Made by a program: the position numbers and the translations under genes. Below are positions 1-8,766 of a stretch of 64,000 bases of DNA, one piece after another; position 1 is the first letter of the stretch; each line of letters opens with the position of its first letter. Source of the stretch: Nematopogon swammerdamellus (Eukaryota; Arthropoda; Insecta; Lepidoptera; Adelidae). The DNA lies in assembly GCA_946902875.1 (NCBI GenBank), contig OX336359.1, positions 4,526,001 to 4,590,000 on the forward strand, in the 5' to 3' direction. A model generated the notes under the pieces. That model was not told the DNA's origin and ran no database searches. It saw only the letters and a program-made list of their open reading frames with translations.

Positions 1-339
1 CTGGGAATATCGGAGGCTCTCAGCATACGGGATACGGACATGAAACAATCAGTTAAGGAAAAGTTTTTTCGTCGTCTTACAAAAGTACTAAATAGCCTTT
101 TGTCAGGCGGCAATAAAATTCGTGCCTATAACGGTTGGGTCATGCCTGTGCTCGTATATACTTTCGGTATTCTCAGATGGACTCAGACCGAATTGGACTC
201 GCTGGACAGAAAGGTCAGGACGCTGATGACGAAATCCCGTATGCATCACCCACGATCATCGGTCATGAGGTTGTATATCCCGCGGAAGTGTGGGGGTCGA
301 GGTATGTTAAATGCCAAGAACCTGCACAACCGAGAGTCA
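1..339 (+). pseudogene. R2/R4-type ORF, RT C-terminal (thumb) region, interrupted
   Basis: Frame 1 is open from base 1 (LGISEALSIRDTDMKQSVKE), so the ATG at 40 is internal and not a start. The segment WVMPVLVYTFGILRWTQTEL and the motif PRKCGGRGMLNAKNLHNRE are typical of sequence just after the RT palm in R2/R4-like proteins. The reading frame ends at the RTE insertion and resumes in the same frame at 1609 with HNRE. This is a fragment of a retrotransposon polyprotein, not a host gene. Confidence 0.8.
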
Positions 340-340
340 T

Positions 341-1585
341 TCATCAAGTGTGATATGCAATTCGAGAGTCATCACGAGTCGGCTGACACAGAGGCTGGAT
401 CAGTACCAGCCTCGTGAGCAAGCTGGATTTAGGAAAGGATACGGCACCATGGACCACATATTTACTGTGCGACAAGTGGTGCAAAAGTGCGAGGAATACA
501 ACAAGCCGCTCTTCCTAGCCTTCGTCGACTATGAGAAGGCGTTCGACTCAGTTGAAAAATGGGCTGTCGAAAACTCCCTCCTGAGGTGCAGAATCGACCA
601 CCGCTACATCGAGGTACTCCGAAATCTGTATCGGTCCGCGACGATGACTGTGAGGCTCCACGAAAATACCCAACCCATCCCCCTTAGTAAGGGCGTAAGG
701 CAGGGGGATGTGATCTCACCCAAGCTCTTCACGAACGCATTAGAAGATGTGTTCAAGACGCTTGAGTGGGACAACATGGGTATCAACGTGAATGGAGATC
801 TTCTCAGTCATCTGCGCTTCGCCGATGACATTGTCCTTCTGTCAAATTCCCGAGATCAGCTTCAGACCATGCTGGAAGACCTCTATACAGCGTCGATGAA
901 GGTGGGTCTGAAGATGAACCGGGACAAAACCAAGGTCATGGCGACCGAGGTTATGACGGGAGGACAAATCGTTATTGACGGAGAAGTGATCGAACAGGTT
1001 GAAGAGTACGTATATCTCGGTCAAATTCTGCGGCTTGGTAGACAAGGTCTGCTAAAGGAGGTCGAGAGACGAATTCAACTGGGTTGGGCTGCCTTCGGAA
1101 AGTTAAAATTCGCCCTGAGGTCTGATCTTCCGCAAAATTTAAAAACCCGTATATATGACCAGTGTGTCCTCCCGGTTATGACGTACGGGTGTGAAACGTG
1201 GACGCTGACGGTCGGTGTTGTCCAAAGGTTGAAAGTTGCCCAGCGAGCAATGGAGCGAGCCATGCTGGGAATAACGCTACGTGATATGGTGCGTAACGAG
1301 GCAATCGGCCGACGCACCAAAGTAGTCGATATTGGATACCGGGTGGCTAAGCTCAAGTGGCAATGGGCTGGGCACGTCAGCCGAAGAGACGACGACCGCT
1401 GGAGTAACCGTGTCCTACACTGGCGGCCGTGGACAGGAAAACGGAGTGTGGGAAGACCACCCGCCAGGTGGGACGACGACATCAAGTACGTCGGCGGAAA
1501 GCAGTGGTTCCGTACCGCTGAAGGCCGGGAGGACTGGAGGAAAATTGGAGAGGCGTATGTCCAGCAGTGGACGCTTACACGCTGA
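341..1585 (+). CDS. RTE-clade reverse transcriptase, 5'-truncated (no endonuclease domain)
   Basis: The open frame contains RT palm motifs in order: LAFVDYEKAFDS (about residues 69-80 counted from the first in-frame ATG at 311), GVRQGDVISPKLF (128-140) and the catalytic RFADDIVLL (169-177). The C-terminal part has the RTE-like VLPVMTYGCETWTL and GRPPARWDDD segments. The ATG at 311 and the first ~10-16 residues belong to the host R4 element read out of frame; true RTE coding begins after the junction near 340-370. The apurinic endonuclease domain is missing, as expected for a 5'-truncated insertion. The frame is intact to the stop, so the insertion looks fairly young. Fragments of the same family lie at 31.3, 36.0 and 48.6 kb. 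Confidence 0.9.
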   Translation, partial: SSSVICNSRVITSRLTQRLDQYQPREQAGFRKGYGTMDHIFTVRQVVQKCEEYNKPLFLAFVDYEKAFDSVEKWAVENSLLRCRIDHRYIEVLRNLYRSATMTVRLHENTQPIPLSKGVRQGDVISPKLFTNALEDVFKTLEWDNMGINVNGDLLSHLRFADDIVLLSNSRDQLQTMLEDLYTASMKVGLKMNRDKTKVMATEVMTGGQIVIDGEVIEQVEEYVYLGQILRLGRQGLLKEVERRIQLGWAAFGKLKFALRSDLPQNLKTRIYDQCVLPVMTYGCETWTLTVGVVQRLKVAQRAMERAMLGITLRDMVRNEAIGRRTKVVDIGYRVAKLKWQWAGHVSRRDDDRWSNRVLHWRPWTGKRSVGRPPARWDDDIKYVGGKQWFRTAEGREDWRKIGEAYVQQWTLTR

Positions 1586-1616
1586 CTGACTGACTGACTG
1601 ACTGACTGCACAACCG
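1583..1616 (+). repeat. RTE simple-repeat tail and target-site duplication
   Basis: After the RTE stop codon comes (CTGA)n, about 23 bp, the short tandem tail typical of RTE elements. It runs into CTGCACAACCG (1606-1616), which repeats the sequence at 322-332 just before the insertion. The part of the repeat that cannot come from the tail is CACAACCG; one further mismatch is followed by GAG in both copies. Confidence 0.75.
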
Positions 1617-2565
1617 CGAGGTATGCAATCTCCGTCAGTACTTTTTGGAAAAGACTGATGTTTGTGAGATGCATCGCGATGTCGTCACCAGCGATAAAGG
1701 TCTTACCCCGCTGAGCATGGGAAAAGAGAACTGGCGGAAGCCGGTTGTACTGAGCACCGAGGACCGCATGGAAGTATGGAAAGGCAAGGAGCTGCACGGT
1801 AGGTACTTCCGGTCTCTCACGGGACCGGATGTAGACCAACTTGCTTCCGTGCACTGGCTACGCTTCGGGGACCTCTTCGGGGAAACCGAAGGGTTTGTCT
1901 TTGCAATACAAGATGAGGTTGTCAAGACGAACAACTATAGGAAACACATAATGAAGGACGGCACCATTGACATCTGCCGCGCCTGCCACCAACCTGGCGA
2001 GTCCCTCAGACATGTGATTTCCGGTTGTTCGCAGCTTGCCAACACCGAGTATCTGCATAGACACAACCTAGTAGCCAGGATTATCCACCAGCAACTTGCC
2101 TTAAAGTTCAACCTTGTGGGTACTGAGGTGCCTTACTATAAGTACAATCCACCGCCAGTTCTCGAGAACGGTCATGTCACACTCTACTGGGACCGGTCCA
2201 TTATCACAGACAGGACTATTCTCGCGAACAGGCCTGATATTGTGATAGTAGACCGGGAGGCAAGGCGCGCAACGCTCGTCGATATCGCCGTGCCGCACGA
2301 TGGTAACCTCGTCAGTAAGGAAGCAGAGAAGATGTTAAAATATCTGGATCTGCAGCACGAGGTTACCAAAATGTGGCCCGTCGACTCGACGATCGTTGTG
2401 CCCATAGTCGTTTCGGCGCATGGGCTGATAGCGAAGAGCCTCGACGACCACCTTGAGAGGCTCTCGCTGAGTGGTTGGGTCAAGGGCCAGATCCAGAAGG
2501 CAGCCCTGCTCGACACTGCACGCATCGTCCGGAGGTTCCTCTCTTTGGGACCCGACCATCGGTAG
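1606..2565 (+). pseudogene. R2/R4-type ORF, zinc knuckle and restriction-like endonuclease
   Basis: The frame continues HNREVCNLRQYFLEKTDV from the left segment. Counting from the ATG at 1645, a CCHC knuckle CRACHQPGESLRHVISGC lies at residues 111-128. The PD-(D/E)xK-type endonuclease follows: RPDIVIVD (196-203), the catalytic-type aspartate in LVDIAVPHDG (211-220) and EAEKMLKYLDL (226-236). This endonuclease normally nicks the target for target-primed reverse transcription. The frame is open to the stop; the protein is broken only by the upstream insertion. Confidence 0.85.
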
Positions 2566-2830
2566 CCTGGGCTCGCCCCGCCGCCGGTGGTGGAAACTCC
2601 ATTTGTTTTTGTATTAATTTTAGATTTTAAGTTTGTAAATATTATGTAAAATTAATATAAAAAAAAATGTGTAAATAAATGGATGAAATGAAAATATATA
2701 ATAAAAATCACGTAATCCAAAGTAAAGGTAAAAAACAATTTTAAATGTCATGTTGACAACGGAGAACTGTCATCTCGACGTGAGCTGGCCGGTGACAAAT
2801 TGTTTGATAAATAAAAATAATAATTGAAAG
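2566..2830 (+). repeat. R4-type 3' UTR followed by a dispersed repeat
   Basis: From 2566 to about 2690 is an AT-rich 3' UTR; GGTGGAAACTCC at 2587-2598 recurs beside the related fragment at 17.78 kb. From about 2700 to 2830 lies a repeat (AATCCAAAGTAAAGGT, GAGAACTGTCATCTCGACGT, GCTGGCCGGTGAC) whose relative is found in opposite orientation at about 34260-34440. Confidence 0.6.
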
Positions 2831-2924
2831 TCGAAGTTATGTCGCTGTCATTGGTGCAATAAAATTTATATATCTGTTGCCCGCGGCTTCGCTCGCGTGA
2901 AATTCGTATTTAAAAAAAAGAAAG

Positions 2925-3460
2925 TAAGTAACTAAAGGCGGGCCCGAAGGCGGATCTGCGCTCACGTAAACAATATTCTTTCTCGATGAAAGTAACTAAG
3001 GGCGAGGCGGAAGGCGGAGCTGAGTTCAGGAAGAAGAAAAACATTCTTGAAGAAAGTAAGTAATTAAGGGCGAGGCCGAAGGCCGAGCTCTATTCTGGAA
3101 GACCATAAACCTTCTCGAAGAAAGTAAGTAACTATGGGCGAGGCCGCAGGCCGAGCTGCGTTCAGGAAGAAACTAAACCATCTTGAAGAAAGTAAGTAAC
3201 TAAGGCGAGGCCGAAGGCCGAGCTACGTTCGGATAATTGAGAAACCATCTCGAAGAAAGCAAGTAACTAAGGGCGAGGCCGAAGGCCGAGCTGCGTTCAG
3301 GAAGAAGCTAATGCATCTTGAAGAAAGTAAGCAACTAAGGCGAGGCCGAAGGCCGAGCTACGTTCTGACAAATGATAAACCACCTCGAAGAAAGCAAGTA
3401 ACTAAGGGCGAGGCCGAAGGCCGAGCTGCGTTCAGGAAGAAGCTAAACCATCTCGAATAA
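2925..3460 (+). repeat. Tandem array, ~67-69-bp unit (left arm of family F)
   Basis: The core GAGGCCGAAGGCCGAG recurs at about 3072, 3139 (one change), 3206, 3275, 3341 and 3410. Intervening text varies around GAAAGTAAGTAACTAAGGGC and GCGTTCAGGAAGAAGC. The first units are more diverged. Confidence 0.85.
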
Positions 3461-3511
3461 AGTTAACTAATATTAAGATTGAGTTAATTTAATTTAAATT
3501 TTATTATAAAG

Positions 3512-3970
3512 TCCACGCTTCTAACGGCAAATATACCGTGCATTCTAGAACCTCGCGGTTATTCCCGGCTGGATGGCAAGAGACCCCATGCTATCACCTT
3601 AGTGCCATGGACTAATGGTAGTTCTTTGATGTGGGACGCCACTTTTGTTCTCACATTGGCTCCAAGTCACGTTAGGACATCTTCAAGAGCGGCTGGCGCG
3701 GCCGAGGCTGGGGCGGAGAGCCTCAAACGCAGCAAATATAGAAATATAATTCAAGATTTCGAATTTGTTGCGTTTGCGGTTGAAACCCTCGGTCCGTGGA
3801 GCAGTGAAGCCAAAAGAGGCTTGAGCTGGTTGACGCAACTGGTGTCCCGCCATCAAGGGCTTATGTACTTCATTCAAAGGGTAAGCCTTGCCATCCAGCG
3901 GGGTAATGCCGCAAGTGCTCTAAGAACATTTGAAAATGCCCGTTTTGATAGTTATTTTAATGTTTGTTAG
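3512..3970 (+). pseudogene. Retroelement-associated restriction-like endonuclease domain, fragment
   Basis: The frame reads TLLTANIPCILEPRG...LDGKRPHAITLVPW...LMWDATFVLTLAPSH, then KRSKYRNI, FAVETLGPW and IQRGNAASALRTF up to a stop. From memory this matches a C-terminal domain of many insect reverse-transcriptase-like proteins, where the usual wording is GKRPDG...VPW...WDATC.DTLAPS; I treat it as a PD-(D/E)xK-like nuclease. Here RPD is RPH, so a probable active-site aspartate is lost. Coding starts upstream of the apparent GTG at 3602 and has no real start, so it is a 5'-truncated passenger inside the foldback. Confidence 0.55.
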
Positions 3971-4029
3971 GTAGGTTTAATTCTTTAGTTATTAATATTA
4001 CTTTTTTATTTTTATGAAATAAATAGATT

Positions 4030-4360
4030 GAGTAAACGATATTATATTCTATCGAAGAAAGGAAGTCTTTAAGGGCGAGGTCCGAAGGCGGAAGAGGGTT
4101 TTTGGTTTACCTGAACGCAGCTCGGCCTTCGGCCTCGCACTTAGTTCCTTCCTTTCTTCCAGAAGGTTTATCGTCTTCCTGAACGCAGCTCGGCCTTCGG
4201 CCTCGCCCTTACTTACTTCCTTTATTTGAGAAAGGTTTATCGTTTACCTGAAAGCAGCTCGGCCTTCGGCCTCGCCCTTAGTTAGTTACTTTCTTTAAGA
4301 AGGTTTATCGATTACCTGAACGCAGCTCGGCCTTCAGCCTCGCCCTTAGTTACTTACATT
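4030..4360 (-). repeat. Tandem array, right arm of family F (inverted)
   Basis: Units of CTGAACGCAGCTCGGCCTTC...CTCGCCCTTAGTTACTTAC repeat about five times in the orientation opposite to 2925-3460, then end at the GCCGCGGGC terminus. Confidence 0.8.
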
Positions 4361-4410
4361 CTTCTTTGGAATACGAATTTCACGCGAGCGGAGCCGCGGG
4401 CTCAGCTAGT

Positions 4411-4638
4411 GTATAAATATAACTTAAAATATAAGTATTTAAAAAAAAATGTATAAAATAATATTTAATAAATGCCAACCTTCTCCCCACCACGGGCTAC
4501 CGCCTTGCTGGCCGGGGTGAGTCCTCCTTGCCACTGGGTAACCACCCCCTAAGAGAACAAGAAATATGGTTGTACAAATCTCTTTGAGTACAAATAGCAC
4601 AATAACATTTTTACGAATATACATTTTAACCATTTATA
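4411..4638. other. No gene seen
   Basis: AT-rich sequence with a GC patch (4485-4550); no coding or recognised repeat. Confidence 0.4.
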
Positions 4639-5194
4639 GGACGGCTAGACAAAGTGGCCAGTTTACTGGCCACTACCATTAAAGGTCACAATTCATACAA
4701 GTTTGGTCTAATTATGATCCTTATAGTAATACTAGCTGTGACCGCGGCTCCGCCCGCTCTCATATTTGACTTCTCTGCTAACCTCATAAGCCATTTCAGC
4801 GTGATAGTAAGTAGCCTATAGTTGATGGGAAGAATCGAGCTATCCGTAGAATTTTTTTGTATTAAAATCGGTTCAGTGGTTCTCGAGTTATAAGCTCACA
4901 GACAGACATACATACATACATACATACAGACAGAAAGCAGACGTTGGATTTTAATAAAGGTAAGGAAGCAGTCGCCAATAGAGTACAGGCCAGTGTGCTG
5001 GCCACCCGTAATCTGTTGGCCTGATTTTACTTGACGCTTATTTCAATAGAGGTGTATATACGTACAGTCCGCTGGGCACTGTACTCTATCGGCGACTGCT
5101 TATTACTATAAGGATCATAATTAGACCAATCTTGTATGAATTGTGACCTTTAATGGTAGTGGCCAGTAAGCTGGCCACTTTGTTCTAGCCGTCC
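4639..5194. mobile_element. MITE with long terminal inverted repeats, interrupted by a family K repeat
   Basis: GGACGGCTAGACAAAGTGGC begins the left inverted repeat; the complementary end closes at 5194 (GCCACTTTGTTCTAGCCGTCC). Homology runs about 95 bp to TTATAGTAAT, where a family K repeat interrupts, and resumes as AAGCAGTCGCCAATAGAGTA against TACTCTATCGGCGACTGCTT at 5084-5103. The inverted repeats are thus about 115-120 bp. Both ends are flanked by TA (TATA), suggesting a TA target. Confidence 0.8.
4731..4972 (+). repeat. Family K repeat inserted in the MITE arm
   Basis: Begins CTGTGACCGCGGCTCCGCCC and ends ...GTTGGATTTTAATAAAGGTA. It contains AAAATCGGTTCAGTGGTTCT and a CATA run. Close copies lie at 21309-21545 and 63363-63598. 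It may be the 3' end of a retroelement or a SINE; I do not see a pol III promoter. Confidence 0.75.
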
Positions 5195-5352
5195 TATAAA
5201 GGGTGGAATATTTTCAGCAGTACAGCAAAGATACGTCGTTGCAGTACATGCTGTTCTTTTAATGACCCGCGTCCCTTAAGCAGGCTATTCTGTAGGTACG
5301 TCAGATTGAACAACTTTAGTGAATAAACCGTTGCGAAGTTAGAAGAAAATCT
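5195..5352. other. No gene seen
   Basis: Short spacer without recognised features between the MITE and a family G copy. Confidence 0.4.
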
Positions 5353-5910
5353 GCCAAGTGCGAGTTTTACTCGCGCGCGGAGGTTTCCGTATCTATCCTC
5401 TATCAATAATATCCGCCTATCCGCTCAGGTGGCATGGTCTTCGAATTTGAATTATCAGATATACGAGTATGTTTATGTTATGTATGACAGGTCTCCATGT
5501 TTGCCCACTGACAGCTGTTACCTTAATAACGTCACTTTATTTTTTAAAAGTGATCTGTCAAAAATCAAGCTTCTGAAAATATTTTTTTTTGGAACGAGCA
5601 AAGATTAAGAATCGGCTATCTACAATGCAATGTATAAAAGCTTGTGGCGCCATCTATTATTCAATAGTGTGACTAATCTATTTTAATGAAACGTTACTTG
5701 TATGGGAGCCCCCCCTTAATTTTTAACTTTTTCTTATTTTTCTTATTTGTGGTTTCATCCGCCATAGTACCACATATTCTGTGAAAGTTTCAACCGGATA
5801 CCTATTACGGTTCAAGAGATACAGCCCTCGGACAGACAGACGGATAGACAGACAGACGACGGAGGCTTAGTAATTAATAGGCTTCCGTACGGGATACGGA
5901 AACCTGAAAA
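5353..5910 (+). repeat. Family G element, long copy
   Basis: Starts CTGCCAAGTGCGAGTTTTAC and GGAGGTTTCCGTATC, passes TGGCGCCATCTATTATTCA, GGGAGCCCCCCTTAATTTTT and ATTACGGTTCAAGAGATACA, then (CAGA)n, and ends GGATACGGAAACC. The two ends share an inverted GGTTTCCGTATC / GATACGGAAACC, so the element is bounded by short inverted repeats. Confidence 0.8.
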
Positions 5911-5918
5911 CCTGTTAA

Positions 5919-6329
5919 GACGAGACGGAAGTTAACTTCTATATACAAAATCGTCCTTCGGCATTTATGTTTTTTACCTTATCAGATTTTTACAATTTTT
6001 TTTTTTTTTGTAATAAGAAAAAGAACAAGTTGCAAGAAGAATCTACGTCCTGTCTTTTTATTTTTTTTTTATATCTAAAGTGATGGATGACTCAATAAAG
6101 CTTAATGAACTTCGTGAAATAAAAAAATAAAAAATGCAATTTTTTTTGGTCGAAATACAAATTTTTAGCTCCGGTATTTTAGGTATATTTCATCTAATCA
6201 AAAAAATTACAGGATCGCAAACTTACTGTACTTCGACAAGATTATTTTTTTTAAATAAGGTTTAGGGGGCTAGGGAACATAAATGCCGAAAAACGATTTT
6301 GTATGGAGAAAGTTAACTTCCGTCTCCTC
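5919..6329. mobile_element. MITE inserted at TTAA (piggyBac-like target)
   Basis: TTAA occurs at 5915-5918 and 6330-6333. Inside it the ends GACGAGACGGAAGTTAACTT and AAGTTAACTTCCGTCTCCTC are inverted, and the match extends to about 58 bp (to GGCATTTATGTT). Removing the element and one TTAA leaves CCTGTTAAGTGCGA, which is the real start of a family G copy at 16797-16811. This gives an empty-site proof of the TTAA duplication. Confidence 0.85.
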
Positions 6330-6333
6330 TTAA

Positions 6334-7095
6334 GTGCGAACGTTGTTCACACACAGAGGGTTCCGTAGCCATTTTTTTCTTGCACGCATGCGCGAGTGCG
6401 CGCAGGAACCGCGCGGCCGCACCGTGTCTCACTCCGCAGTCCACTAGAGAGTGCTGTTTTGTCAATAGCCGCGTACTGACTGAGCGCGGCATACGGCGAG
6501 GCTGCCTCGGTCGTATGCCGCGCGACTATTTGCCGCGCGAGGCTGCCTCGCTACAAAACCAATTGTCGCGAGGCTGCCTCGCGAGGAAAAGCCGAGCCAT
6601 ATTCCGTCCGAACATTGTTAGTTTTGCGAGTTGTCAAGATGAGACAGCTCCTTATACATGTCGCGAACGAGCAAGGCGAGCGAGGCACCTGGCACACAAT
6701 GTCCGTCTTGAGTGCGCGCGGCAAATGGACTGAGGCTCCTTTGAGCGCGACAAAAAACCGACAGCGGGCGAATCGGCTGAGGCAACGCTTGCCCGAGGCC
6801 GCGTGTGCGCTTGCCTCAGGCGAGGCGTGTACTGACTGACTGACCGAGGCATGCTAGCCGAGGCTGCCTCGCGCGGCAGCCGCGCTCAGTCAGTAGGCGG
6901 CTATTAACCTTTCATTATATAAACTTCAAATTAATTTTTATGTACGGGCTAAATGATTTTTTTTTTTTTTTTTTATTGATTTATAGAGTTTACGTTCCGA
7001 AGTTATCACCTCGGACAGCGCGCGTGACAGACAGACGGATGGACCGACACTGACAGATTTTACAAGGCTAGCATCGCTGGCTTCAGAACCCTAAA
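6334..7095 (+). repeat. Family G-like element interrupted by a GC-rich inverted-repeat element
   Basis: The left part is GTGCGAACGTTGTTCAC and GAGGGTTCCGTAGCC. After the GC-rich insert the right part has GACAGACAGACGGATGG and CAGAACCCTAAAAATT, the usual 3' end of this kind of element. The MITE at TTAA sits at its 5' edge. Confidence 0.55.
6461..6908. repeat. GC-rich inverted-repeat element with GAGGCTGCCTC motifs
   Basis: Ends GTCAATAGCCGCGTACTGAC (6461) and GTCAGTAGGCGGCTATTAAC (6889-6908) are inverted copies over about 30 bp. The near-palindrome GCGAGGCTGCCTCGC occurs four times inside, each flanked by other CG-rich words. The high CpG content contrasts with the AT-rich surroundings. The small open frames here are products of composition, not genes. 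Confidence 0.7.
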
Positions 7096-7202
7096 AATTA
7101 ACCATCTTCCTCTATATATTTCGGGGTTAGACATTTTAATAAATAAAAGTTTAAACTTGTTTTTTTTTTATTCACTTGTTATTCAGTTTGAGGTAGAGAA
7201 AA

Positions 7203-7428
7203 AAAAACCGGCCGGAGGTTTTTCTATGGGAACCCCGTGAATTTTTTACTTTCTTATTTTATTATTTGCTGTTATATCGGCCTTATTAACACATATTCTG
7301 TGAAAATTTCAACGGGCTATCTATTATGGTTCAAGAGATACAGCCCTCGGACAGACGGACAGATAGACAGACAGACGGCGTAGGCATAGTAATAGGGTCC
7401 CGTACGGATACTAAACCCTAAAAAAGTT
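7203..7428 (+). repeat. Family G copy (truncated) between 34-bp direct repeats
   Basis: Runs from ACCGGCCGGAGG through TTCAACGGGCTATCTATTAT and CAGACAGACGGCG to ACTAAACCCTAAAAAA. Both flanks hold the same 34-bp text ending CAGTTTGAGGTAGAGA (7168-7201 and about 7440-7473), longer than a usual target duplication. Confidence 0.7.
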
Positions 7429-7589
7429 AGATATTTTTTTTATTTATTCACTTGTTATTCAGTTTGAGGTAGAGAGAAAAGAGAAAGAAAGCAGTGCACA
7501 ATACTTACATAGAAAATACTCAAGAGCATCCATATTATTACAAGTAGGTACAAAGATTGCAAATGAAACTCATTCGACCCGTACCAGAT

Positions 7590-7725
7590 CTCTGATATGG
7601 GACTCGAGCCCACGACCTTTGTAGTTTCGGCCCATCACAGTGAACTAGGTGCCATGTCAGCGCTTTCCTTTGGTCGTGCCGGCTACACTGAGCCAGATCG
7701 GAAAACACAATTTATCGCGACTATT
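7590..7725 (-). repeat. tRNA-like and family S tail fragments
   Basis: On the minus strand GGGCTCGAGTCCC (about 7600-7612) resembles a pol III B box. Next to it GTGAACTAGGTGCCATGTCA...GTGCCGGCTACACTGA is a piece of the family S 3' module. Both are short relics. Confidence 0.45.
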
Positions 7726-8200
7726 TTTCATAGCAGTTTCTTCGCAGTTTGGTTATTAAAATAATTTAAAGGTAAATATATCTACGGAACCCTAAAAAAA
7801 TATAAAGTTAACCATAATTCGCCATTGGTGGTGCGGTCGGGGGGGTGGGGTAAGGCGGGTAAGTGTGTTGTCGTGCCATACTTCAAACGGTTATTTAACG
7901 GTTTTTGACTGTTCTTTAACTCTTCATTCGTTTTTTAACTGGTTTGACTCTTCTTTAAATATTAATTGACTTTTAAGACTATTGCGTAACCCTTCTCTGA
8001 TTGTTCTTAGATCCTTCTTCGATATATTCTTAGGATATTTTTATTTTCATACGTCTTAGAGAGACACTTCTTACGAATATAAAACCTTTCTTAAAGTCTT
8101 CTTAGGCCCCACCGCAACCTGAAATAATTCAGTAATTTCAATTTAAATTGGTGACATAATTGCTCAACTTCAGTTATAACTATTTTGTGTACACCTTTGT
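7726..8200. other. No gene seen
   Basis: AT-rich sequence with a short G-run (7837-7860); no coding region or clear repeat. Confidence 0.4.
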
Positions 8201-8511
8201 CAGCCTCAGTAGCGCAGTGGTGCGGTCGGTCGCCTGTTGTTAAGCAACCCTGACCGCGGTCAGTACTTGAATGGGTGACCGCTCGACCGTTGGAGGCTGA
8301 CCGTGTTTCGGATTTCACGTAAAACTGTAGGTCCCTTCCCTTCTTACCTTAATAGGTGGTAGGGTTTATCCCGGACGGGTTGATACCACCGCAATGAATG
8401 AAACGTTCAGTGTAGCCGACACGAAATAAATGAATAAACCCGGCCTTATGGGCTGACATCACGGACGTTGCAGGTGATGTAACCAACAGTGTCAAGTTTC
8501 CATAAAAAAAA
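8201..8511 (+). mobile_element. Family S1 SINE (tRNA/5S chimeric head), complete but internally deleted
   Basis: Head: CAGCCTCAGTAGCGCAGTGG is an A-box-like start. GTTAAGCAACCCTGACCGCG and AGTACTTGAATGGGTGACCG match the 5S rRNA internal control region. GTTTCGGATTTCACG is the B-box-like site. The tail ends GTTTCCAT(A)n. Part of the body between GAATGAAACG and TTCAGTGTAGCCG is missing. Confidence 0.85.
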
Positions 8512-8599
8512 CAACTCGCCTTTTGTGACCCTTTTATGCAATGGTTATTTCAAATTTTAGCAATAAATTATATTTTTGTTACCAATTTTTTGGCTTTTT

Positions 8600-8760
8600 A
8601 TTTAATTAATACTATATTATAATATACAAAAACACAAAATATTTCGGCCCTTTATGGGCCGTTGCCAGTTAATTATATTATATTATAATTCTAATCAACT
8701 GAAGGGCCGAAATATTTTTGTATATTATATAATTTATATAGTATAATTAAATATTTTATA
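8600..8760. repeat. Inverted repeat, AT-rich
   Basis: TATACAAAAACACAAAATAT and TTTCGGCCCTTT are mirrored by GAAGGGCCGAAATATTTTTG and TATATTATATAA on the other side of a ~45-bp loop. Probably a small foldback element. Confidence 0.6.
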
Positions 8761-8766
8761 TTTTAA

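Larger units (their letters stand above)
1..2700 (+). mobile_element. R2/R4-type non-LTR retrotransposon, 3' part, split by an RTE insertion
   Basis: Two stretches in the same reading frame (1-339 and 1606-2565) encode the end of a reverse transcriptase protein followed by a zinc knuckle and a restriction-like endonuclease, the order found in the R2/R4 group. Between them lies an RTE-clade element flanked by copies of CTGCACAACCG (322-332 and 1606-1616). The element runs off the left edge, so its 5' part is not seen. The 3' end is estimated from the AT-rich run after the stop codon. Confidence 0.85.
2876..4410. mobile_element. Family F foldback element carrying an endonuclease-like fragment
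   Basis: The left end GCCCGCGGCTTCGCTCGCG...AAATTCGTATT and the right end AATACGAATTTCACGCGAGC...GCCGCGGGC are inverted copies. Inside each end is an array of ~67-bp repeats, the left one reading GAGGCCGAAGGCCGAG and the right one its complement. Between the arrays (about 3465-4025) lies unrelated sequence with a coding fragment. The layout is that of a foldback element that has enclosed foreign DNA, or of two converging copies. Confidence 0.65.

Noticed and set aside
1645..1647. ATG as the start of an independent endonuclease gene
   Set aside because: The frame is open upstream to the RTE junction and continues the retrotransposon protein from the other side.
2184..2525. Minus-strand open frames opposite the R4 coding region
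   Set aside because: Shadow frames of the retrotransposon ORF.
3602..3604. GTG as a translation start for the endonuclease-like fragment
   Set aside because: The matching protein sequence continues upstream to at least 3512, so this is an internal valine codon.
6380..6852. Arg-rich open frames on both strands
   Set aside because: They lie in the CpG-rich inverted-repeat element; no recognisable domain.
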